This document shows positions 55,244 through 64,000 of a stretch of DNA of 64,000 bases, piece after piece. How positions within the stretch are numbered: position 1 is the first letter of the stretch; the number at the start of each line of letters is the position of its first letter. Made by a program: the position numbers and the translations under genes. The stretch covers positions 806,001 to 870,000 of the forward strand of contig JANTUC010000004.1 of assembly GCA_026873275.1 (NCBI GenBank), written 5' to 3'. The notes below the pieces were generated by a model. The model searched no databases and was not told the origin of the DNA. It worked only from the letters and a program-made list of their open reading frames with translations. Source of the DNA: Pseudopithomyces maydicus. Taxonomy: Eukaryota > Ascomycota > Dothideomycetes > Pleosporales > Didymosphaeriaceae.

Positions 55244-57616
55244 TTTGGCCGTGAATCAACTATCTGGTAGATGATGATCAGACATTCTGTTCAGAGCCTC
55301 GGTCTTGCACGAAATACTCTCTGAGACAATCATGACGTTGCGGTCTGGATAGCTATGCGGGGCCGTACAGGCATGCGCACAGACCACGGTTTGCTGCGAA
55401 ATGCATCCATCACGAGTGTCGCTCCATGTGTCTGGTCGACTCGAGACGATATGGGGGGTTTTTTTAGAGGTGCGGTAGTTCAAGGTACTTGGGCATGATG
55501 GCATGATGGGAAGAATCAGGGACCGTAGCTGGAGACTCTAGGCCTATTTTCCACAGATGCGAATGCGAGAGTCGGCGAGGTATGCAATGACTATAATGAT
55601 TGCATAACACATAATTGCTACTTCAGTGATCCTCCAAGACGGGCATGAAGGATCACACCTCTCGTCAATTCGCACCGAGTTCAGTGCTGCGCTGGTGGTG
55701 CCCAGCACGGATAATCACAGTTGGTGAGACGTGCGCGTCCACGGTAACAATCAAGTCATGGGCCAACAAGGTGCTCAACGCAGCAATTGGTCGATGCTCA
55801 CATGTGAGTCTATTGCGGCTTTCATGCCCGTCACAATAAGATGAGGTGCGATGCGATGCAGCGGGATCCTCAGGCCACTTGACCTTCTGAGCGAACGTGG
55901 GGTTCCACAGTCAGATTCGTATTCCTTTGATTTCTCCAGGTTCCTGGGGCGGCACGAGCCCGCTTCGACACCTGTTCAGTGGCGCAAGGCAGCTCACCAC
56001 GCGCTGGTTGGGCCCGAGGACGGTCGGGCGTTGTCCAGACTTTTATTTCTTCGCATCCCCCGTTCCGAGAGCTGGGTTGGGGTCGGTGCGAGGACACCAG
56101 GAGGAGGGGTTCCAAGGTTGAACATTGGAAGGCGCATATGCAGTCACCAGCAGACAGTGACGGATGCATGGTTTCGTGCGAGTGTGATTGAAAAGTGGAT
56201 TGGTGCCAGCTGCTCAACGAGAGATTGGAGAAAGTGTTGGGCCAGTGCATGTCGCGGGCAACGAACACGAGACGGCAACCTCCTCGTACGTACGGGCGTC
56301 CACATTTCCACATTGGGAGAGATGGCATCGCACTGCGCCACTGGTTGGCTGGTTAGCTCCCGGTGGGGGCACTACGATGGCGCTGGGCACTGCATTGACG
56401 ATTTGCAGGTGGAGAGCAGCGGAATGCATGTCCGTTGCCGTTGTCGATGCCAACGGCCAGGGTGGAGCTGTCAGAAAAAGTGCGCTGTCAGTGGGGGATC
56501 CCCCGGATTGTGTTGTGGACTGCCTGTACATTGCATTGCTCGCCACCAGACGACAGGCGCCGAGGAGCCACGTCTAGAAACGGATACATGCTGCGACGGG
56601 CTTGGAAAGAGAATGGTCTACGGTGCTGGTCGCGCTGGCCCTGCGTTGCGGGAGGGCGGTTCGCCGAATCCTTCAAGCACACGAGCGAGCGCTGCCCAGG
56701 CCCAGGTTGGGGACGCTGGCGAGCGTGTGAGGCGGTGTAACGGCGCCACTGGCTTTGTCTGCAGGATGGATACGAATGGACTATGGATGGCTGGTGGATG
56801 GCTGGTTGTTGTGACTCGACACTACATGTCTTTGGTCCATTCTGTCTCACCAGGAGACGGTGCACCTGAAGCAATAGGCGCGACGCTACCACGCTGGGCC
56901 CCACCGCAACGGCCGGCGTGTGCCCTGCATCCCATGCCAACGTCCTCCTGCCAACCTTACTTACATACAGGCTACAGCACAGGCTGCACACCTACCGTAC
57001 ACTAGTCAAGTGTCTTGGTGCACTCATTTCCCCATCCGCAGGACCGCCTTTTCATGCTGCGCAGACGTGCGGTCGGCAGCTCGCTCGCCGGAGAAAGCAC
57101 ACATCGCCCCATCAGCAGGTCACCATGCCGGCCGACCAAGTGCCCAGCTGCGGCGCCGCCCGCTGACTGGCTGCTGCCGCACTGCCGTCCTACCGAACCT
57201 GTGCCCCCAAGGCCCCCCCAGCGCGCCCCCAGCGCCCGCTGTTGGACGGCTGGTGGGTGCCGCGAGTGCGACTTGAGTAAGGCCAGCGCCCGAAGGATTC
57301 GTACATGCACGGCCGTCTCCAGCTCCGCACATTCTCCATCACGCTCCGTGGAGTCGGGTCACTCTTGACATGGGTGACAGCTGCCCACTTCAAATCCACC
57401 CTGCCCTGTCCAGCTGCTCGGACTCGAGGTGGGTCTCTCTTCACCCTGAACATCTTACCTCTGCGCTGCTCTTCCTTCCTCTCTCCCCAAATCTACGGGA
57501 CCCTGGCCCCGTCGACCACTCTTCGACTCTTCGACTCTTCAGCAACGCGTGCTGCTCCGCGGGCACATCCTCGTGACCCGTCCTCTCCCAGGATGCGACA
57601 CTAAGCTCCAGTGACC
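55244..57616. other. Long GC-rich intergenic region, no gene supported
   Basis: A 2.37-kb stretch. One 384-codon plus-strand frame (55851-57005) is open, but several long frames overlap it on the other strand and its composition (Cys, Trp, Arg and Gly with no domain) is not protein-like. The last 100 bases form the 5' UTR and promoter of the DUF7703 gene and include the repeat at 57516-57539. Confidence 0.55.
57516..57539. repeat. 8-bp tandem repeat, three units
   Basis: One ccactctt followed by two cgactctt units, about 80 bp before the DUF7703 start codon. It gives a pyrimidine-rich leader. Confidence 0.75.
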
Positions 57617-58811
57617 ATGAACGGCACTCAATTCATCAACCAGAACAATGAGGGCATGGCCAAGAACCACTTCCACGGATGGAACGCAGAAGGGCTCGCC
57701 GTGGTCATCACCTCCTCGCTCGCCTTGTACAACAGCTTGGAGCTCGAGTTGCTCATCTTCACCACCTTCCATGCCTACCGCGGCTTGTACTTTTGGGCCC
57801 TGTGCATCAGCAGCTTCGGCGTCATCCCGTACGTCCTGGGTTTCCTGATGGAGTATTTCCTGTGGACCGAGTTGTGGTTAGGCACTTTCGTGGACACGAC
57901 TGGCTGGGTCTTGATGGTGACTGGCCAGTCCGTCGTCCTCTACAGCAGGTTGTGGTTGTTGTTCGGAACAGGGCAGAAACGTCTGTTGAGGCTCGTCAAG
58001 ACCATGATCATATTCGATGCCGTCGTCTTCCATGGCATCACGATTAGTATGCCCGTCCTTTTCAAATCATATAATATCCATGTATTGACAGATCCTAGTC
58101 ATCGCTTATGGTGCCCGATATGGCGATCGTAAGACGGATTTCGGCCACGCTTATAACATCTTCGAGCGCATCCAGATGTGCGTATTCTTCTGCCAGGAAA
58201 CTGTACTAAGCGGCATATACATTTGGAAAGCGCTCGACATCCTCCAACTATCTGAGCGCAAACGACAGTTATCCCACACCATGTGGCAGCTGCTATCGAT
58301 CAACGTCATCATCATCGCTCTCGATATCGCACTACTCGCAATGGAATTCTCCGGTCAACACGTCCTCCAACAAGCCATCAAAGGTCTTATATATTGTGTC
58401 AAGCTCAAGCTCGAATTGGCCATCTTGAACAAGCTGGTGGATGTATCAACGGTCCATGCACGCGCGAATGCTCTGACTTTGGGTAACACCAACGACTTCC
58501 TGGATCCGACCAAAACCGTATGGGATATAACACGATTTACCCCGGCCTTCAGTTCGTCTATGCACACGTACCCCAAGTGGGTGTCAGACCTGGAAAAGTC
58601 GGGACTGAAAGCTGCATACTCTCCGACGGAAAGTACCTGGGCGCAGGCACACAAACACAATACCTCGGTCTCGGTCGACGACAGCTACTTCTCCGCCGAA
58701 ATTCAACCGGTCACGACACTGCAGGATCCGAGACTCGATGGGCGGGAACGTGGCTCGGCGACTGATCTACTCTATGCAGATTTTGCACGAAGGATTGCAA
58801 CTCCGGGATGA
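57617..58811 (+). CDS. DUF7703 family fungal integral membrane protein
   Basis: Exons 57617-58046 and 58099-58811, with a 52-nt intron ending GATCCTAG, give 380 aa. The ATG at 57617 begins MNGTQFINQNNEG. Seven hydrophobic segments can be seen: LAVVITSSLALYNSLELELL, YRGLYFWALCISSFGVIPYV, DTTGWVLMVTGQSVVLYSRL, LVKTMIIFDAVVFHGITI, AYNIFERIQMCVFFCQETVL, LLSINVIIIALDIALLAMEF and QAIKGLIYCVKLKLELAILN. The spacing and the RGLYFW, TGQSVVLYSRL and FERIQ motifs fit DUF7703. The long hydrophilic tail (last 110 residues) is cytosolic or loop. No catalytic residues are known for the family; a seven-helix receptor-like fold is only a suggestion. Confidence 0.85.
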
Positions 58812-59718
58812 AGTCGGGATTCGCATCATTACGACTATTATATCATGTGTTGTTACTCTCTTCGTGAGCGACGCACCTTCCCGTTCGAGAATGAAGAATT
58901 GGAGGAAGGAACCCACATACGCCACGTTTACCAGCGCCCCGAAGAGGCTACTGTCGATTCAGGCTTACACCACCACTCGTGGATGACCTTGGGGGTGCTG
59001 AGAGACATCTCAACGGACAGTGCTGTGTGCGGCGATATTTTCAGAGACCAGAAGATAGGACGTGATCGATTTGAGCGTCTTGTATGAGCCTGACACACGT
59101 GTCCGTATCGACTACCTATTGTCGGTTTTGCATACCTAGGTGGACGTGCGAGCTGCGGATCTAAGATATTCGCTACATCAGTGGAGGAAGCAGATGGGGA
59201 TAATGACGAGATACGAAGCTATGAATGTATGAAATAATGACTACTATATAATGCTGGGAGAGAGGGAAATGTAGGCAGCTGTGGAGCTATGCACACGCCA
59301 AGTCGTGTGAGGCGTTCCAAAACATCTTATCATCTTATTGACGTCTACTGCATTGTATAAGATTCCAGATAAGCTATTCTCTCTTACGTGGACGACGCTT
59401 TAGATGCCTAGCTGTGGCCCTTTCCTATGACCCGATCGTGCCAATCACCATCTTGGCTCCCTCTGACTGACAGCGTTTATACACTGTCACCCTCACCTTC
59501 ACTTTCACATGTTCTTCTTGTACTTGCAATTTTCTCGCTTCGATAGTTCTTTACGGCTTTATATATCACTTGGTAACTACGACAACCTTTTTCTTTCTAA
59601 CTTCTTCTCCTTCTGTCACATTCGTAACTTCTCGACACTTTTCGAACCTCTCGTCCAGTTCAAGGTCAGTGTCTCTTTGAATAGATCCCTCTGCGTAGCT
59701 GACACCTATAGCTCCGAA
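58812..59718. promoter_or_regulatory. Intergenic and 5' region of the dynamin-like GTPase gene
   Basis: A 907-bp stretch. A TATA-like run (tttatatatcac) lies at about 59557-59568. An ATG at 59509 opens in frame with the GTPase and would add 70 mostly hydrophobic residues. Alternatively this part is 5' UTR, possibly with a 63-nt intron (GTCAGT..TCACAG) that would skip the ATG at 59719. Confidence 0.45.
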
Positions 59719-62494
59719 ATGTCACAGGTCAGCGTTCTGGCCTTCGAGGCGTGGCGACTGGTGTACGAGAACGAAAAGGCCAAAAAAGTGGCAAGAGCCA
59801 CAGCGACGAAGGCTTACACGTGCGATAACGAAGCGCCACCAGACCATGACTGGTTTCGTCTAGACAAAGAACACATTGATCGCGAGATCTCGGGCATCGC
59901 TGAGGATATCATACGTTGTATGATGGGATATCGGACACAAGACCTAGAGCTTGTTGATCTTTTGCGGACGGTACAGGCAGCGAAGAATGTTCCGCTCGAC
60001 GATGTCAGCACGGTTGCAATCGTTGGCCAGCAAGCAATGGGCAAGAGCCTACTGATTAATGCGCTTCTCCACCGCCGAGATCTCTCTAAGACATCTGCAG
60101 CCGGCGGTGCTTGCACGGCAAGCGCCATCAAGTACGTGCACAAACCAGGCGAGGGAGACTTCAGCGAAGTGTACGATGCGGCAGTTCAGTTCATGGACGA
60201 TGTTGAATTGGAAGAGATAACTGCTGAACATGCCCGACGTTACCACCACTTCCACTTTTCGGGAAATGTGGACCCAACATACAAAGATGACGAAGAAATG
60301 GCCGCAGACACAGCGAAGACCTTCTTTGCGCTCCTTTGGAACGTTCAGAACGATAATACAGCTTCCCAGGAGCTGCACAGTCTTCTTACATCCGAGGGTA
60401 TCCAGAGCGGAAGGCTGCACCAGCAAGCTCTGCATATGGCCCACCAGAGGATTGTAGAGTCTGGCGCCGACAACGAGCGTAATAAACGCTTCTCCAATAT
60501 GAACGTTGTTCAACTTTTAGAAAAGACGCAGGAATTTATCGCCCAGCATGACCATCTACCTTCCTTATGGCCAATTGTATCTCATGTCGAGATATCCATG
60601 GGGTCGGGACTCCTCAAGAATGCCGTGTCCATTGTTGACCTTCCCGGTGTGTATTGATCGCTCTTTGCTTTTGACATATCACTGACATGTGATAGGACTG
60701 GGTGATCTGAACCAGAGTCGCACCGCTGCTACCAATGCAATTCGACGCGGGGCCGATATGGAGATGATCATTGCTAAATCTGATCGGGTCAAAACCGAAA
60801 TCGTCGTGGATGCCCAGCTCAAGCAGTCTATTCGAACACATGGTGCGAAAAATACCATCTTGGTGTTGACAAAGATCGATGTAAGCCCTCAGGGTTGTTT
60901 CAATGGACCAAGCTGAACTATTTTGTAGGAATTTTTCGTGGATAACCACTCGATCGATAACATCATCAACACTAGCCATGAACATCCATTTCCCACGATC
61001 AAGAAGTTGGGGATAGTTAATGAAGCTGCCCAAAATCTAAACGAAACTATATTGACCGCATTGAAACAATATGAAGGTCCTGAATGGGCAAAAGCTGATG
61101 AGAATACCGAAGCCTTGATTGCGTATGGCGAGTATTTAAAAAAGACTGCTCAATGTGCTTTTGTTCAGCAGCGTGCCGAAAAATTGGAGGCCGATATGCG
61201 TCACAAATATAAAGATATCGATCCCGACCCGATTCGAGTTTTCTCGGTATCTTCTTCCCTATATATCGATTGGATGAAGAAGCAGCGACGCCGCGAGGAC
61301 CCAGTACTTTCCCCAGAGATGACTGGTATTCCCAAGTTGAGACGATTTCTTCTCGGAATCTCCGGCGACCAAAATGTTGAGGCTTATCGTCAGCACACGA
61401 AAGCCATTCTCCCTGAGATGCTCAGCAAGATCCAGCGCGTTGTCGACCAAGACAACAAGAACGATGCATTTGCAGATATTCGTCCAATCTTCCGTCAATA
61501 TGTTGAAGGATTAGAAGAATTACAGCGCAATACCTTTGAAAATTTTCGCAAGAACAATTTGATTCCCTTGTGGTCTACCGCTTCAGCAAAGGCCGATGCC
61601 CTAGACAGCGTGAAGGCTGTCATGCGAGATTGGGATGAATGTCGTTGGAACACCTACAACAAATTTGTGCGAGAGAGGGGGATTTGGAATAAATCCCAAT
61701 CAAAAAAGTATTGCGGGCGTGAAGTAAATTGGAACAAAGATCTCAGTGAGGCCCTGAAACCGAGCTTCATATCCTGGCGAAACAAGATGCGCAAAGAGGC
61801 CCGTGAAATTGGTCGCACCGTTCATCAACACACTAAATCTCTCTGTCATGATATTACCAAGTTCATTACCGGAATTTCCTTGCCCACTCCGCTAAAAGTC
61901 ATAGCGATCAACGAGTGGAACACGTGTCAGGTCAAGGTCCTGGCAAAGTCAAAGATGTGGAAGTCTGTCCTTGGAGGTAGCATCAACCAGACCTATCAAT
62001 ACGCTATTACTGAGACGGACACCCGCTGCATGATCTTTACAATCAATGCACCTTACTTCGAATTCATTTCCGAGAAGTACTATGGAGAGCTAATGTCCTT
62101 ACATCAGAAAGATAACGTGAAGGCCTTCATGACTCCTACTGACATTACCTCGTCCAATCTGATCGACCGAATTTCGAGTCATGTCGACAACAAGACGAAG
62201 AAGGACCTTGAGTATTCCTTCTCAGTCTTCATGGAGGAGATGTGCAATGAGCTCTTCACGTTCGATAAGCACATGTACGACCGTCTCCCGGTGGAGTACG
62301 AGCTTACCAATGAAGATATGAATATACGTTCGAAGCTTAAGATCATGCTTCCAGAATTGGAGAGCCGAGTTGAACGCCTTGCTGCCAAACTACCCCAGGA
62401 GCAGTGTGTGAAGAGGAAACTGCCTTCCGAAATCTTCGAGGACTTTGAGTTGGAGCTTGAAGCTCCCGTGCAGAAGCGTTTCCGCCAAGTCTAG
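59719..62494 (+). CDS. Dynamin-like/SLIP-GC-type large GTPase
   Basis: Exons 59719-60646, 60696-60880 and 60929-62494 (introns 49 and 48 nt) give 892 aa. G-domain motifs can be traced: G1 VAIVGQQAMGKSLLINALLH (Gly103-Ser110), G2-like AAGGACTASAI, G3 SIVDLPGLGDLNQSR (restored across the first intron) and G4 ILVLTKID. A long helical stalk follows (QQRAEKLEADMRHKYKDI, LSKIQRVVDQDNKNDAF), as in fungal proteins annotated as nuclear GTPase SLIP-GC-like or dynamin-superfamily. The C-terminus is basic (KRKLPSEI). The G-motifs are complete, so GTP hydrolysis is expected; the target is unknown. The upstream Met at 59509 is an alternative start. Confidence 0.85.
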
Positions 62495-63132
62495 GATGAA
62501 GTGCGTTGGAGCAACGTCTTATTCGAGTTTCGTCCTGCGCGCGGCGGTTCCAAGTATTTTGCTCAAATATATCAGGACTGATTACAAGGTACTGTTCGAT
62601 ACCCTAACGAACGGGGTATGATCCTACTTTTCTGGGTCTTTCTGTTTCTCTAGTCTCTCAGTTGGCTGGTGAGCATACTGATCAAGGTTTTGGGGAGACA
62701 TCACTGTGTTTATTGCGCAGTTAGTTGCTCCAGTGCACCTAAAAGAGTATTGCTGACTCTTAAACAATCATAGTATGCGGTGTCGATAGCGTGCCTGGCT
62801 TTGGATGCGTGGGGGAACTTGATAGCGGACCGTGATATAGGCTCTTTGGAATGAAAAATTGACTGATGATTGTCATGGGATATCAAACCCCTACCAGAAT
62901 TCTAAAAATGCCGAAAAAAACAAATGGCCCGAACTATGTACACCAACTTACAACCACTCAATTTCTCCTAATCTCTCCTTACTCTTCTTCCCACCAAGCG
63001 TCATCCAAGCCTTTGTTGCACCCTCGACGCGTACCCTTGCCCTTCCATCATTTGTTGTCCCAGCACGGGGACGGGTATACTGTGGTAACTTAACCCGCGA
63101 GCCACCAAATCCTTTAAAAGCAGGAAATACGA
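62495..63132. other. Convergent 3' intergenic region
   Basis: A 638-bp stretch between the ends of the GTPase and coiled-coil genes. Short frames such as 62859-63437 overlap the coiled-coil gene in antisense and are not supported. Confidence 0.5.
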
Positions 63133-63999
63133 TTACACCGTCGCGCCCACCCTCCGCTGCAGCTTCTGCACCTGGAACTCCAAAGCATGGCACTCGTCCT
63201 CCTTTGCATCCAGCTTCCGCTGCAAGCTCTCCTTGTCCGACCGCAATGTCTGCAACTTGCCACCCATCCGCTCCCGATAATCTGCGTGCGCCTCGTGTAT
63301 CGCTTCTATGCGGTGCCAATCGACTGCACCGGCGGTCGCTGAGGTTCCGCCAGAAGGGGCCGGCGCAGATACAGGTGCAGGTGCAGATGTGGCCTTGGCG
63401 GAGCGTAGCTGTGAAATCTCGGTGTCCTTGGTCCTGAGTTTGGCCTCGAGAGATGCAACGTGGTCCTTCCAGGCTTGGTGTGCAGTCGCGCGGTTCAGAT
63501 CGTCCACGTTCGCGCCGCCTTTGAGCGTCTCGATCTGCTGTAGAAGATCGGTGTTGCGTTTTTCCATCTCTAGGGCGCGTTGTTCCAGAGCTGCTGCTTT
63601 GGCTGCTGCGAAGAGATCCGTGGTGTCGCGTCGTTCGAGGAGCATGGATGGAGGGCGGCCACCGCGGCTGGGACTCACACGTCCGCTTGTAGCGCCACCC
63701 TGTGCTTTGAGGCGGTCGGCCTGTCGAGTTGCATCAGCGAGCTTCAGACGCACGGCCTGGACGTTGGCGAGATCTTCGTCGCGGAGCTTGGTCATGGCTT
63801 CCAGCTCGCGGCGTGCCTTCGCAAGCTCGCCCCGGATCTTGATGTTGTTCTCCACGTCTTCGTCGCGGAGCGCCCAGATGGCCTCATGGCGTTTTGTCCA
63901 TGTTCGCTTCTCCTCTTCCAAAGTCTTGAGGCGAGCTTTCATATCTTCGTACTCCTTCGGTGTCACGGATGCGACTGGGTTGCTGGTCTCGATTTGCAT
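63133..63999 (-). CDS. Coiled-coil protein, probably truncated at the window edge
   Basis: Open for 288 codons from an ATG at 63999, one base from the window end, to TAA at 63133. It is unclear whether this ATG is the true start or an internal Met. The sequence is almost entirely charged helix with heptad spacing (EYEDMKARLKTLEEEKRTW, RHEAIWALRDEDVENNIKIR, LQTLRSDKESLQRKLDAKED). A Pro/Ala linker (TSAPAPVSAPAPSGGTSATA) separates two coiled-coil blocks, and a Ser/Arg-rich spot is SGRVSPSRGGRPPSM. No domain beyond the coiled coil was recognised. It is likely a structural or tethering protein; the function is unknown. Confidence 0.7.
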   Translation of the reverse strand: MQIETSNPVASVTPKEYEDMKARLKTLEEEKRTWTKRHEAIWALRDEDVENNIKIRGELAKARRELEAMTKLRDEDLANVQAVRLKLADATRQADRLKAQGGATSGRVSPSRGGRPPSMLLERRDTTDLFAAAKAAALEQRALEMEKRNTDLLQQIETLKGGANVDDLNRATAHQAWKDHVASLEAKLRTKDTEISQLRSAKATSAPAPVSAPAPSGGTSATAGAVDWHRIEAIHEAHADYRERMGGKLQTLRSDKESLQRKLDAKEDECHALEFQVQKLQRRVGATV

Positions 64000-64000
64000 G

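Noticed and set aside
55851..57005. 384-codon plus-strand open frame
   Set aside because: It is rich in Cys, Trp, Arg and Gly with no domain, several long frames overlap it on the opposite strand, and there is no splice or start context. This is likely chance openness in GC-rich DNA.
1..64000. Secondary-metabolite cluster
   Set aside because: MFS, SDR, AKR, esterase and DUF1772 genes are present but scattered, and there is no PKS, NRPS, terpene synthase or cluster regulator.
1..64000. tRNA, rRNA, CRISPR array or intact transposon
   Set aside because: No cloverleaf with A and B boxes, no rRNA core, no spaced repeats and no transposase or reverse transcriptase motifs were seen by eye. A tRNA search program would be needed to be certain about small tRNAs.

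Overview
The window is nuclear DNA of a filamentous ascomycete, most likely a dothideomycete of the Pleosporales type. Genes are separate and on both strands. Introns are short (about 46-130 nt, many 48-55 nt) with GT..AG ends and CTAAC/CTGAC-like branch sites. The gene set is typical of such fungi: ATG15, SCO1, WDR6/Trm734, OPT and MFS transporters, an amidase, an SDR and a DUF7703 membrane protein. The species assignment is inference. All exon coordinates were worked out by eye from open frames and splice signals.

Layout. 1-5.8 kb: left-edge partial gene with a Cys-rich region and an F-box-like motif (-), DUF1772 membrane protein (-), unknown four-exon gene (+). 6-13 kb: vacuolar lipase ATG15 (-) and a full-length STE6/MDR-type ABC exporter (-). 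13.4-17.8 kb: PBDC1 (-) and a WD40 tRNA-methylation cofactor of the WDR6/Trm734 family (+) share a 210-bp promoter. 18.5-23.9 kb: alpha/beta hydrolase (+), amidase (-), SDR (+). 24.4-35 kb: ZZ/EF-hand protein (+), AAA+ ATPase (-) and a STAND/NACHT-like protein without a visible P-loop (+). 35.7-39.5 kb: MFS transporter (+) and the mitochondrial copper chaperone SCO1 (+). 42.3-48.6 kb: OPT transporter (+) and a divergent Argonaute-like protein (+). 49-55 kb: type-B carboxylesterase, MFS transporter and aldo/keto reductase (all -). 57.6-64 kb: DUF7703 membrane protein (+), dynamin-like GTPase (+) and a coiled-coil protein reaching the right edge (-).

There is no operon logic and no PKS or NRPS, so this is not a core secondary-metabolite cluster. 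Housekeeping genes are interleaved with fast-evolving fungal families. The most notable gene is 45508-48572. It has the N-L1-PAZ-L2-MID-PIWI layout of a eukaryotic Argonaute. By eye it has lost three of the four slicer residues and most of the 5'-phosphate pocket, and it carries a low-complexity insert with a perfect heptad-codon repeat inside PAZ. Two other conserved genes (WDR6-like and AAA+) each show one frame break next to a four-base homopolymer. These are assembly indels, real lesions or very short unusual introns.

Gene-free blocks are largest at 1.7-3.5, 39.5-42.3 and 55.2-57.6 kb. They are GC-rich with many overlapping short frames and no recognisable domain. No tRNA, rRNA, CRISPR array or intact transposon was seen.
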